NCBI GenBank assembly: GCA_003148945.1
Contig: QGGY01000010.1
Coordinates: 159,434-197,107, forward strand
Direction: 5' to 3'
Length of the DNA stretch: 37,674 bases
Source: Murimonas intestini
GTDB lineage: Bacteria; Bacillota; Clostridia; Lachnospirales; Lachnospiraceae
Positions 14,127 through 22,992 of the stretch are shown here, piece after piece. A program made the translations under genes and the position numbers. The notes beneath the pieces were generated by a model. It saw only the letters and a program-made list of their open reading frames with translations. It was not told the origin of the DNA and made no database searches. The stretch's first letter is position 1. Each line of letters begins with the position of its first letter.

Positions 14127-14962
14127 AAACACCAGAACAGTTAAAAGGCAAAATTCGCAGCATGGCTGAGAAGAGAAACTTAAGACCACAAGAAGTTTTG
14201 CAGATGTATTTGTTTGAACGTATTTTGGAGAGATTGGCAAATTCGCCTTACAGCGATAACTTTATTCTAAAGGGAGGATTGCTGATATCATCAATGATTG
14301 GAATAAGTGAAAGAACTACAATGGATATGGATACTACGGTGCGTGGTATCACAATGGAGGAAGATGAAATTGTAGAAGTTATCAAAAACATTCTTTTAAA
14401 TTCGGTTGATGATGGTATTGAATTTAAATTTGAATCTATCGAACCTATTCGAGATGACGATACATATAACAATTTCCGTGCTCATATTAAAGCAAAATAT
14501 GGGAAGATTAACGCACCAATGAAAATTGATATTATAACTGGGGATAGTATTATACCAGGAGCAATACGATATGAATATCAACTGACGTTTGAGGAAAAGA
14601 GCGTTGGAGTTATGGCGTATTCATTAGAAACGGTGCTGGCTGAAAAGTATGAAACAATTATCAGAAGAAATATTGGAACAACAAGAGCCAGAGATTTTTA
14701 TGATCTTCATATCTTATATCAACAGCATAAGAATGAAATTCGTATGAATATATTCAAAGAAGCTGTTTTGCACACAGCTCAAAAGAGAGAGTCATTAGAA
14801 GATATTCATGATTGGAAAGATATCTTACGAGATATTAGGGAAGAGCCTGCATTATATTCATTATGGAATAAATATAGGGAAGAAACTCCTTATGCCAGCG
14901 AGTATGAATTTTCAGATGTGTTAGAAACAGTAGAGACAATCGCAAAAGAAATAGACTTATAA
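14123..14962 (+). CDS. abiEii: AbiEii-type nucleotidyltransferase toxin (type IV TA)
   Basis: A 279-residue nucleotidyltransferase-fold protein. Motif I is KGGLLISS at residues 50-57. The acidic metal-binding motif is TMDMD with D68 and D70. A third acid is D137 in MKIDIITGD. Motif IV is LAEKYETIIRR (about 173-183) followed by RARDFYDL (189-196). This matches the AbiEii/AbiGii toxin family (DNA polymerase beta-like), whose members transfer nucleotides to RNA targets, including tRNA acceptor ends in the related MenT toxins. All key residues are present, so it should be active. Coupled translation with the antitoxin ensures co-production. The AT-rich composition of the pair, compared with the ABC genes downstream, suggests horizontal arrival. 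Confidence 0.9.
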   Translation: MKTPEQLKGKIRSMAEKRNLRPQEVLQMYLFERILERLANSPYSDNFILKGGLLISSMIGISERTTMDMDTTVRGITMEEDEIVEVIKNILLNSVDDGIEFKFESIEPIRDDDTYNNFRAHIKAKYGKINAPMKIDIITGDSIIPGAIRYEYQLTFEEKSVGVMAYSLETVLAEKYETIIRRNIGTTRARDFYDLHILYQQHKNEIRMNIFKEAVLHTAQKRESLEDIHDWKDILRDIREEPALYSLWNKYREETPYASEYEFSDVLETVETIAKEIDL

Positions 14963-15020
14963 TTTGATAGTTTACATAGCCAGTGAGGCAGCAATACCGT
15001 GATGGCTTATTTGGATAACT

Positions 15021-15061
15021 AAAATGCGGATCTCACAGACATAAGTCCCGGGAAATCCGCA
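15021..15061 (-). terminator. probable terminator of the ABC exporter operon
   Basis: On the minus strand TGCGGAT and ATCCGCA form a 7-bp stem around a 23-base loop, followed by a short TTTT run, 44 bases past the last ABC stop codon. Confidence 0.45.
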
Positions 15062-15104
15062 CAGTAATATTAAAGGTATGGGTAGGGATATTTAACAGTT
15101 ACAG

Positions 15105-16973
15105 TCAGCTCAGTTCAAACTGTCCTGTGTACAGCTTGTAATAGCGCCCTTTTTGTTCTACCAGCTCGTCATGGCTGCCGCGTTCAGCAATCTCGCCGTT
15201 TTCAAGGACGATGATGGCTTTGGCGTTGCGGACCGTGGAGAGTCTGTGGGCGATGACGAAGACAGTACGGCCTTCCATGAGCTTATCCATTCCGGATTCT
15301 ATCAGTTTTTCGGTATGCGTGTCAATGCTGCTGGTAGCTTCATCCAGAATGAGGACAGGAGGGGAGGCGATAGCTGCCCTTGCTATTGCCAGCAGCTGGC
15401 GCTGTCCCTGGCTGAGGCTGGCGCCGTCACCTGTGATGACCGTATCATACCCTTCTGGCAGGCGGCGTATGAAGGAATCTGCATTTGCCAGCCTGGCAGC
15501 CTCCACCACCTGTTCCATAGTGGCATTCTGGCGGCTGTAGCGGATATTGTCAGCGATTGTTCCTGTAAACAGATGTGTATCCTGCAGGACCATGCCCAGG
15601 GACCGGCGCAGGCTGGCCTTATCAATATCCTGTATGGGTATGCCGTCGTAAGTGACAGACCCTGAGTCGATATCATAGAAACGGTTGATCAGGTTTGTGA
15701 TAGTAGTCTTGCCGGCGCCTGTGGAGCCGACAAATGCTATTTTCTGCCCGGGTTTTGCATAGAGGCTGACGTCCTTAAGGACAGGGTGGCCGGGAATATA
15801 GGAGAAGGTCACATTCTTCAGGCGGACATCCCCTCTGAGCGGTGTGAGCTTTGCAGAGCCGTCGTCTGTCATCTGCTTCCAGGCCCAGAGCCCTGTCCGT
15901 TCCTCACATTCAGTCATGACCTGGTTTCCAAGGGGGTCTGTCTCCTGCTTAACTCTCACAAGAACAGCCTTTCCGCGGTTTTCTTCAGGTTCCATTTCCA
16001 TAAACTCAAATATCCGTTCTGCACCTGAGATGGCAGCCATGACCAGATTGATCTGCTGGGAGAACTGGTTTACAGGCATGGCTATCTGACGGACATAGAC
16101 AAGATAGGAAGCCAGGCCGCCCAGGTCTATCAGGCCGGCTATGGCGAAGAATGCGCCGACACAGGCTGAGATTGCATAATTAAAATAAGAGATACTGACT
16201 ACGACAGGTATGATAAGACGGGAAAATGTAAGTGCCTTAGTGCCCGCCTGCTGAAGATTTTCATTTCGCCTGTCGAATTCCTTCAGATTTTCAGCCTCAT
16301 GGTTAAATATCTTGACTACCTTCTGCCCTTCTATGCTCTCCTCCACAAACCCATTTAGATTTCCCATGTATTTTTGCTGCTGTGAGAAATAAGCGTGGCT
16401 TTTTTTGCCGCTGTAGCGGATAAAGAGGAACATGCCGAAAAAACAGAGCAGTACAATGACAGACAGCTGAAAGTTCAGCATGATCAGCACGATAAAGGTG
16501 CCTGCGATCAGGATGCTGTTTTGTATCAGGGCCGTGAAGCTGTTGTTCAGTGCATCTGAAAGGGTATCTATATCGTTAGTAAAGCGGCTCATCAGTTCCC
16601 CGTGTGTATGGCTGTCAAAGAAAGAGAGTGGGAGAGACTGTACCTTAGAGAACAGAGCGCCGCGGATCTCCTGAATAACCTGCTGGGCGGTTTTAACCAT
16701 CAGCTGTGTATAGCCGTAGGATGCCAGAGCGCCACAGCCATACATTGCAGCCATAAAAATGATAACACGGATAAGTCCGGGGATATCAGCAGGCACAATG
16801 TAATTATTTACGATTGGCTTTAACAGGTAGGTCCCGTAGATATTTGCCAGTGTGCTGACAATAATGAGCAGGAATATGGCCGTGACTGCAGGCAGATGTT
16901 TTTTCATATAATGTCCGAGCTGTGCAAGGGTTTTACGCATATTTTTTGGCTTTTTGTATCCGACATGCGGCAT
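15105..16973 (-). CDS. ABC exporter half-transporter, catalytically competent subunit
   Basis: A 622-residue fusion of a six-helix exporter membrane domain (about 20-330) and an ATPase domain. Motifs: Walker A GSTGAGKTT (about 415), Q-loop LQDTHLF, signature LSQGQRQ (canonical LSGGQ altered), Walker B LILDEATSS with catalytic Glu (about 543), and H-loop IAHRLST. An unusual insertion of about 40 residues (TDPLGNQVMTECEERTGLW...) lies between the two domains. Its partner gene has the complementary defects, so the pair should form one good and one degenerate ATP site, as in heterodimeric bacterial multidrug exporters (BmrCD, LmrCD, TM287/288 type). It starts at ATG 16973, sharing one base with the stop of the partner gene (TGATG). 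The substrate is unknown; drug or peptide export is likely. Confidence 0.9.
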   Translation of the reverse strand: MPHVGYKKPKNMRKTLAQLGHYMKKHLPAVTAIFLLIIVSTLANIYGTYLLKPIVNNYIVPADIPGLIRVIIFMAAMYGCGALASYGYTQLMVKTAQQVIQEIRGALFSKVQSLPLSFFDSHTHGELMSRFTNDIDTLSDALNNSFTALIQNSILIAGTFIVLIMLNFQLSVIVLLCFFGMFLFIRYSGKKSHAYFSQQQKYMGNLNGFVEESIEGQKVVKIFNHEAENLKEFDRRNENLQQAGTKALTFSRLIIPVVVSISYFNYAISACVGAFFAIAGLIDLGGLASYLVYVRQIAMPVNQFSQQINLVMAAISGAERIFEFMEMEPEENRGKAVLVRVKQETDPLGNQVMTECEERTGLWAWKQMTDDGSAKLTPLRGDVRLKNVTFSYIPGHPVLKDVSLYAKPGQKIAFVGSTGAGKTTITNLINRFYDIDSGSVTYDGIPIQDIDKASLRRSLGMVLQDTHLFTGTIADNIRYSRQNATMEQVVEAARLANADSFIRRLPEGYDTVITGDGASLSQGQRQLLAIARAAIASPPVLILDEATSSIDTHTEKLIESGMDKLMEGRTVFVIAHRLSTVRNAKAIIVLENGEIAERGSHDELVEQKGRYYKLYTGQFELS

Positions 16974-18736
16974 CAGGCTTTCGCTCCTTTCTTCTGGGAC
17001 CAGTACATGTTCTGGTATATTTCATTGTGATCCAGGAGCTGCCGGTGTGTTCCTGTCTCGTTAATATGTCCGTTGTCCATGATCAATATCTGGTCTGCGT
17101 GCTGTACAGAAGAAATACGCTGGGAGATAATGATCTTGGTGGTATGTGGAAGATCATGTGCAAGTGCGTGCCGTATCCTGGATTCTGTGGCAGTGTCTAC
17201 AGCGCTTGTAGAATCATCAAAGATGAGGACCCTTGGCTTTTTCAGGAGTGCCCGTGCGATACACAGCCTCTGCTTCTGACCGCCTGACACATTTACTCCG
17301 CCCTGATCCAGCACGGTGTCCAGACCTTGGGGGAGGCGGCTGATGAATTCATCTGCGCAGGCAATACGGCAGGCCCACATCAGCTCTTCGTCTGAGGCAG
17401 AACTGTTCCCCCAGAGCAGGTTTTCACGGATGCTGCCGGAGAACAGAGTATTTTTCTGCAGAACCACACCGATGGCATCCCTCAAATGTACAAGGGAATA
17501 TTCTTTAACATCATGGCCGTCAATTAAGACATGACCTTTTGTCGCTTCATACAGCCTTGGTATGAGCTGGACAAGAGAAGTCTTTGCTGAGCCGGTGGCG
17601 CCCAGGATTCCCATGGTCTGTCCTGCGCCCAGATTCAGGCTGATATCTGACAGCACGTATTCAGGGGCATCTTTGTCATATTTAAACCATACATTTTCAA
17701 ATGTGATATCCCCCCGGGATACTTCAAGTCCTGGCTGCAGATCTTTCACAGTGCCGTCAGGATCACGGGAAACGGAAGCATCTTTAATATCTATAGGTTC
17801 ATCCAGGACCTCCAGGATACGTTCACAGGAAGTGACGGAACGGGTAAGCATCATGAAGACATTGGAGATCATCATGAGAGAATTCAGAATCTGAAGTACA
17901 TAGCTTAAAAATCCTGTCAGCTCACCCACCTGCATGGAGGAGGAGATGACCATATTTCCGCCAAACCAGAGGATACATATTATGGTAGAATACATGACGA
18001 GCTGGAAACATGGCATATTGAGAGCAGCATAGTGGAATGCGCCTTCAGAAGTTTTTCTGAACCGGGAGTTTACCTCTGCAAATTTTCCACGCTCGTAGTC
18101 TTCAGTCACAAAGGATTTAACTACCCGGATGGCGATCAGATTTTCCTGGATCGTGCGGTTGACCTTATCCAGAGCTTTCTGCATCTGGCCGTACATTGGG
18201 CCCAGCTTCCTCAGGATGAAGTACAGGAACAGACCCAGGATGGGAATGGCTGCCAGAAATATCAGGGACAGCTTTGGATTCAGGATAACTGTCATAATAA
18301 ATGCAGCAACCATCATGAAAGGGCCTCTGACAACAGGACGTATCCCGTTACAGATAGCATTCTGGAGCACAGTGACATCATTAGTCAGACGGGTGACAAG
18401 GGAAGATGTGCTGAAATGGTCTATGTTTGAAAAAGAATACTCCTGCACTTTCTTGTATTCTGCCCGGCGAAGCTCGGCGCCAAAGCCCATGCCTGCGATA
18501 GATCCGAAATGCGCATAGGCGGCTCCAAGTGCCAGGGCTATCAGTGCGCATACTACCATTTCTGCTCCCCGTATGAGTATATAGGAGGTATCCCTGGCAG
18601 GGACTCCCACGTCGATGATATCCGCCATGAGTAGCGGTATCACCAGCTCGAAGATACTTTCGAGTATGACACAAATACAGCTGATAATGAGGGGGCGCTT
18701 ATAATTGCTGAAGTACCCCCAGAATCGTTTTAACAA
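16973..18736 (-). CDS. ABC exporter half-transporter, degenerate-site subunit
   Basis: A 587-residue exporter half. It starts at TTG 18736, which has GGGAGGG seven bases upstream and overlaps the MarR stop. Six membrane helices fill about residues 15-310. ATPase motifs: Walker A GATGSAKTS (Ala in place of the second conserved Gly, about 382), canonical signature VSGGQKQR, Walker B VLIFDDSTSAVD with Asp instead of the catalytic Glu (about 507), and ISQRISS with Gln instead of the H-loop His. This pattern (poor Walker A/B and H-loop but good signature) is that of the non-catalytic half of heterodimeric exporters. It pairs with the next gene, whose signature is the altered one. Confidence 0.9.
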   Translation of the reverse strand: MLKRFWGYFSNYKRPLIISCICVILESIFELVIPLLMADIIDVGVPARDTSYILIRGAEMVVCALIALALGAAYAHFGSIAGMGFGAELRRAEYKKVQEYSFSNIDHFSTSSLVTRLTNDVTVLQNAICNGIRPVVRGPFMMVAAFIMTVILNPKLSLIFLAAIPILGLFLYFILRKLGPMYGQMQKALDKVNRTIQENLIAIRVVKSFVTEDYERGKFAEVNSRFRKTSEGAFHYAALNMPCFQLVMYSTIICILWFGGNMVISSSMQVGELTGFLSYVLQILNSLMMISNVFMMLTRSVTSCERILEVLDEPIDIKDASVSRDPDGTVKDLQPGLEVSRGDITFENVWFKYDKDAPEYVLSDISLNLGAGQTMGILGATGSAKTSLVQLIPRLYEATKGHVLIDGHDVKEYSLVHLRDAIGVVLQKNTLFSGSIRENLLWGNSSASDEELMWACRIACADEFISRLPQGLDTVLDQGGVNVSGGQKQRLCIARALLKKPRVLIFDDSTSAVDTATESRIRHALAHDLPHTTKIIISQRISSVQHADQILIMDNGHINETGTHRQLLDHNEIYQNMYWSQKKGAKA

Positions 18737-19176
18737 TCCGTATCCCTCCCTTTTTGATTAAGCATGACAGCGTGGTCAGCCATTTTTTCCAGCTGCCTGC
18801 TGAGCAGTTCTTTTTCCTCATCGTCCATACCGGCCATCAGCTGTTTCCACCAGCCTCTCACCTCGCGACGGAATATGGGAACCAGCTTCCGTCCCTCTTC
18901 AGTCAGATAGACACAGTAAGAACGCTGATCCAGCGGATCACGGTCCCTTAAGATCAGTTTTTTTTCTTCAAGCCTGCGCAGTTCCCTGGTAGCAAGAGAT
19001 TCATCCAGTGCCAGGATCGTGCACAGCTGTTTCTGGCTCACACCTTCATTCCTGGCAATATACAGAAGAAAGTTGAAAGAAGAAAATCCAAAATCATATT
19101 CAGAGAGCAGGCCGCTCATATATTTCTGCTCCTGGCGGTACAGGATCGAGATGTATCTTCCAATAAATGGCTGCAT
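18730..19176 (-). CDS. MarR-family transcriptional regulator of the ABC exporter
   Basis: A 148-residue winged-helix protein, ATG 19176 with an AGGAGGA ribosome site. The recognition helix region is VSQKQLCTILALDESLATRELR, and the wing is KKLILRDRDPLDQRSYCVYLTEEG with the conserved DxR of MarR proteins. Flanking helices provide dimerisation. As first gene of the operon it overlaps the exporter gene by seven bases. MarR regulators usually repress their own operon and release it when they bind a toxic ligand exported by the pump. Two related sites (ACTTGTCAAGT and ACTTGTCAAAG) in the promoter are candidate operators. Confidence 0.88.
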   Translation of the reverse strand: MQPFIGRYISILYRQEQKYMSGLLSEYDFGFSSFNFLLYIARNEGVSQKQLCTILALDESLATRELRRLEEKKLILRDRDPLDQRSYCVYLTEEGRKLVPIFRREVRGWWKQLMAGMDDEEKELLSRQLEKMADHAVMLNQKGRDTDC

Positions 19177-19186
19177 GTAATTCCTC

Positions 19187-19256
19187 CTTTGACAAGTATA
19201 CTGACCTTAATGTAAATGTTCAGCAGTCTGTATGATAAAAGATTGACTTGTCAAGT
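19187..19256 (-). promoter_or_regulatory. MarR-ABC promoter with two candidate MarR boxes
   Basis: On the minus strand TTGACA (19254-19249) and TACAGA (19232-19227) are 16 bases apart. The palindrome ACTTGTCAAGT (19246-19256) covers the -35. A second near copy, ACTTGTCAAAG on the minus strand (19197-19187), lies next to the ribosome site. Two similar sites bracketing the start region fit autoregulation. Confidence 0.5.
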
Positions 19257-19326
19257 AATAGTATATGCCTGATTAGAAAAAGTTGTCAATACTCTCAGCG
19301 TAAAATATTTAAGCGGAGAGTAATAA

Positions 19327-19353
19327 GTTACTGGTCACGGAGTGAACAGTAAC
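19327..19353. repeat. REP-like hairpin
   Basis: GTTACTGGTCAC and GTGAACAGTAAC form a 12-bp stem with one mismatch and a GGA loop, with no U tract. It lies between divergent operons, so it is not an obvious terminator, and may be a dispersed palindromic repeat. The rest of 19177-19484 contains the MarR promoter and an AT-rich leader to the kinase gene. Confidence 0.4.
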
Positions 19354-19484
19354 AGTAATAAGCAGGGCGTGGAACTTGATTGAAAGCATGTTGCAAACTA
19401 GCCGGGAAATGTGATAGATTTAAGTCAAATAGAGTCCTGTCTTAACAAAAATGGTTAAAAAATATGTGACAATGAGGAGAAAGC

Positions 19485-21227
19485 ATGGTTCAGAAAATAA
19501 GATGGAATAATTCAGTAAAAACAAAACAATTTTTATTGCTGCTGGTATTTATACTTGTAAATGTTATTTTTTCAATAGGGGTCTATGAAGGTGCATTCTC
19601 TTCAGCGCGGGATGCAATTTATGAGAAGATGAGTGCACAGGCACAATTTTATCTGAGCAGTATCGACACTCAGATATCAAATACAAGAAAGATGCAGACA
19701 GACTTTTTTACAGACCGTAAATTAGCTTTTTTAGTTTATCCAAATACAAATATGTCTGATTATGAAAGGCGTGAAGCCCTCCTTACAGAAGAAGAACGGC
19801 TTTTGTCGATCAAAAACAGCAATCTGTTTATTGAACAGGCAGACATGTATCTGCCGTATTCTGGTTACAAGATTACTCTGAATGGTGTAAAGAACATTAA
19901 GGAAGAAGATTACATAGTTATTGAAGAATACAGCAGATATACACAAAAAAGTATTTATTATAAAGAGGGAGAACTGTTTATGGTATCTCTCGGAAACAAT
20001 AATTATGTTGCAGATGAGATGCCGGAACAGCTTTTTTTTATCTCATTGAGTATAGATAAGATCCGCGAGAGCCTGGCGGGTTTCAATTCAATTGAAGGAA
20101 GCGGTTCTTTTTTGTACAATGAAGAGAATGATATGTTGATAGAAAGCGCAGGCGGTGAATTTTTAGGAGAAGAGATAGTTTCCCAGGTAGATCTCTCAGG
20201 AAATATGGATCATAAAATGCAGATCGTTAAAATTGAAAATAAACGCTATCTGACATCCGTTTCAAATTCCGAGTATCTCGGAGAATTTGTCCAGTATTAT
20301 CCTGATGATGCAGTTTTAAGCCAGCTAAACGTCTATAAAATATATTTGTCTGTTTATATAGCCGGGACTTTAGCTATAGCAGTCTTATTTTCATTTTACA
20401 CGGAGAAATTTGTACATAGTCCTCTTAAAAAGCTGCTGAGGGCATTTGGAAATGTGAAGGCCGGGAATTTTGATGAGCAGATCGGACACAGGCGTGAAGA
20501 TGAATTCAGCTATATCTATGATGGGTTTAACCAGATGACAAAACGTATAAAAACGCTTATCGAAGAAGTCTACATATATAAAAACCTGAAACAAAGGGCT
20601 GAACTTAAGCAGCTTCAGGCGCAGATCAACCCGCACTTCCTGTATAACAGCTTTTTTGCGCTGAGCCGGAGGGTAAAAAGGGGAGACTTGGAGAATGCGG
20701 AAGAATTCGCAAACTATCTTGGTACATATTTCAAATTTCTTACAAGAAATGAGTCAGATGAAGTAGCCTTGGAAAAAGAGGTGGAACATGCGAGAAGTTA
20801 TACGAATATACAGGCTGTACGTTTTGCAGACAGGATTAAAGTGGAATTTGCCCAGCTTCCGGAAGAGTATTCTGGTTTCCTGGTGCCAAGGCTGATACTT
20901 CAGCCAATAATAGAGAATGCCTTTCAGCATGGGCTGGAGAATAAAGAAGGAGAAGGGATACTGCGTATTTTCTTTTCAGAGGATGGACTTTATCTGTATA
21001 TCCATGTGGAAGATAATGGAGAAGAAGCGGATGAAGAGTATATTAAAAAGATGCAGGAGATCACTGAGAATACAGATGAGCGGGAAGTCACAGGAATACT
21101 AAATATACATAAACGGCTTCGGATCTATTTTGAAATGGAGGGCGGTCTGAAGATAGGAAGAAGTGAACTGGGTGGAGTCCATATACAGATCGTGATTCCT
21201 AAAAATAAAGGGGGAGAAAATCATTAA
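19485..21227 (+). CDS. YesM-family sensor histidine kinase
   Basis: A 580-residue membrane kinase. TM1 is about 13-33, a large extracellular sensor about 35-284, TM2 about 285-305, HAMP about 306-360, then the His_kinase domain with QINPHFLYNS, phospho-acceptor His384. The ATPase lobe has the N box IIENAFQHGL and a G1 box VEDNGEEAD that lacks the usual second Gly. The ribosome site GAGGAG precedes ATG 19485. In this family the kinase senses extracellular sugars, often through the solute-binding protein of a neighbouring CUT1 transporter, and phosphorylates an AraC-type partner. Both neighbours follow immediately. Rhamnose-containing oligosaccharides are the likely signal, because a GH78 enzyme ends the cluster. 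Confidence 0.92.
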   Translation: MVQKIRWNNSVKTKQFLLLLVFILVNVIFSIGVYEGAFSSARDAIYEKMSAQAQFYLSSIDTQISNTRKMQTDFFTDRKLAFLVYPNTNMSDYERREALLTEEERLLSIKNSNLFIEQADMYLPYSGYKITLNGVKNIKEEDYIVIEEYSRYTQKSIYYKEGELFMVSLGNNNYVADEMPEQLFFISLSIDKIRESLAGFNSIEGSGSFLYNEENDMLIESAGGEFLGEEIVSQVDLSGNMDHKMQIVKIENKRYLTSVSNSEYLGEFVQYYPDDAVLSQLNVYKIYLSVYIAGTLAIAVLFSFYTEKFVHSPLKKLLRAFGNVKAGNFDEQIGHRREDEFSYIYDGFNQMTKRIKTLIEEVYIYKNLKQRAELKQLQAQINPHFLYNSFFALSRRVKRGDLENAEEFANYLGTYFKFLTRNESDEVALEKEVEHARSYTNIQAVRFADRIKVEFAQLPEEYSGFLVPRLILQPIIENAFQHGLENKEGEGILRIFFSEDGLYLYIHVEDNGEEADEEYIKKMQEITENTDEREVTGILNIHKRLRIYFEMEGGLKIGRSELGGVHIQIVIPKNKGGENH

Positions 21228-22860
21228 TAATTTATTGATCGTAGATGATGAACTGGAAATACTTGAATGGCTTAAAGAATTGTTTTGTTATGACTGCGAC
21301 AGGAAGCTGGATGTCTATGGGGCGAATTCAGGAAAGAAGGCTCTGCAGTTATTAAATGAAGTAAGCTTTGATGTGGTATTGACAGATATTAAGATGCCTG
21401 GGATGGACGGAGTTGCTTTGTTCAGAAAAATTAAAGAGAACTGGCCGAAATGCAAAGTGATTTTCCTGACAGGTTACCGGGATTTTGATTACATTTATGA
21501 AATAATACAGAATAAGGATGTGCGTTATGTTTTAAAAAGCGAAGGGGATCAGGTGATTATGGATCATGTGCTCCAGGCTTTCGGAGAAATTGACGAGATG
21601 CTGGAAATGGAGAGAACCAGGCAGGCTGATCAGGACAGACTGGAAAGAGCCGCAGTATGGCTGAGAAAAGAATTCTTTCAGAGGATCATTTACGGAACAG
21701 GGCCTGTTGATATTACACAGGGACAGCTTGAAGAGCTGAAGATTCCATTTAGCCTGGATGTGCCGGTGCTGACCTTTTTATGCAGGATCAATGACGTGCA
21801 TGTTCCGGGATATGTGGTAAATGAATATGAGATCTTTGAACAGATTTTTGAAATGTTTGAATACTATATGCCGGGGCATCTGTGTGTATATGAACAGATA
21901 GTTGAGCCTGGCTATGCAGTGATACTGGTGCAGCCGGCGGCCGCAGATAAGCAGGTCTGCTGGGAGAGGATATTCAGGATAGCGGCTGGTGCCATTGAGT
22001 ATACTCAGAAAAACAGTGAAAATACATTAAAGCTGAGTACACTTTTTATAATCGGCAGTACAGCTTCCCCGATCAGTGAGCTTGGGAAACGCTATGAAAA
22101 ACTGAAGACGATCGCTGTTAACCAGAAACGTCTGCCGGAATCAGTTATCATAAAAGAAGATAAGCTGTCTGATCATATGGAAGAGGAGCATGAAAATTAC
22201 GGATATATGATAAGCCAGATACAGCTGCTGGAATCTTATCTGGAGTTGGGGAAACAAAATGAGTACTACTCATCCCTGCAGGAATTAACGGTATGCCTTA
22301 TGAAAGATGGAAGCATGCATTCTAATTATTCACTGGAGCTGTACTACAGTATCTCTATGGTCATACTCAGGTTTATAAATAAAAATGATCTGGCACAGCA
22401 GATGGCCTTTAAGATTGGGGTGTATAAACTGACCAGGGCGGATGAACATCTCACATGGGAGGAGGCCGCCCGCTATTTATTTCAAATATCTGAAGTTGTA
22501 TTTACCCTGTTGGAGGCTAGAGAAGAAGAAAGAAACGATAATACTGTAGTGAAGGTACAGGAATACATACGGGAGCATCTGTCAGAGGATCTTACACTGA
22601 CAAGGCTGGCAGAGATCGGCTGTTTTAACGCATCCTATCTGTCACGCCTGTTTAAACAGGTTTATGGATATAATATTTCTGATTACATAATGAAAATGCG
22701 TATTGACCGCGCAAAAGAACTGCTTATTGGAACGGATAATAAAATAAATGAGGTATCTGTCCGGGTTGGATATCTGTCAGCCCATTCCTTTACAAGGACG
22801 TTTAAGGCGGCAACAGGCATGTCGCCTCTGGAATACAGGGAAAAGTATGGAAAAGTCTGA
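21223..22860 (+). CDS. YesN-like response regulator, AraC-type output
   Basis: A receiver domain (LLIVDDE at the start, phospho-acceptor in VLTDIKMPGMDG, Asp55 from the start chosen here, and switch Lys in YVLKSEG), a roughly 300-residue middle region, and a C-terminal AraC double helix-turn-helix (from LTLTRLAEIGCFNASYL to the closing SPLEYREKY). The start is unusual: the first standard codon is TTG 21235, inside the conserved first strand and 18 bases from the ribosome site. GGGGGAG (21210-21216) points to ATT 21223, giving MNNLLIVDDE, the normal family start. ATT as initiator is rare. The start overlaps the kinase stop, so translation is coupled. It probably activates the transporter promoter downstream. 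Confidence 0.88.
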   Translation: MNNLLIVDDELEILEWLKELFCYDCDRKLDVYGANSGKKALQLLNEVSFDVVLTDIKMPGMDGVALFRKIKENWPKCKVIFLTGYRDFDYIYEIIQNKDVRYVLKSEGDQVIMDHVLQAFGEIDEMLEMERTRQADQDRLERAAVWLRKEFFQRIIYGTGPVDITQGQLEELKIPFSLDVPVLTFLCRINDVHVPGYVVNEYEIFEQIFEMFEYYMPGHLCVYEQIVEPGYAVILVQPAAADKQVCWERIFRIAAGAIEYTQKNSENTLKLSTLFIIGSTASPISELGKRYEKLKTIAVNQKRLPESVIIKEDKLSDHMEEEHENYGYMISQIQLLESYLELGKQNEYYSSLQELTVCLMKDGSMHSNYSLELYYSISMVILRFINKNDLAQQMAFKIGVYKLTRADEHLTWEEAARYLFQISEVVFTLLEAREEERNDNTVVKVQEYIREHLSEDLTLTRLAEIGCFNASYLSRLFKQVYGYNISDYIMKMRIDRAKELLIGTDNKINEVSVRVGYLSAHSFTRTFKAATGMSPLEYREKYGKV

Positions 22861-22943
22861 AATATGATATTTAAACTATCTAAAAAGTAAAGGATTGATA
22901 CGGATGTAAAATTTTGCACATAGCTGCACGGACAGGTTGAATC

Positions 22944-22949
22944 TATAAT
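22944..22949 (+). promoter_or_regulatory. -10 element of an activator-dependent promoter
   Basis: TATAAT lies 44 bases before the solute-binding-protein start, but no -35 resembling TTGACA lies 16-18 bases upstream. A 7-bp inverted repeat, ACAGGTT (22932-22938) with AACCTGT, encloses the -10. A perfect -10 with a missing -35 fits dependence on the AraC-type regulator encoded just upstream. Confidence 0.5.
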
Positions 22950-22992
22950 AGAGATATCAAAAAACCTGTTGATAATAGATGGAGGGATAAAC

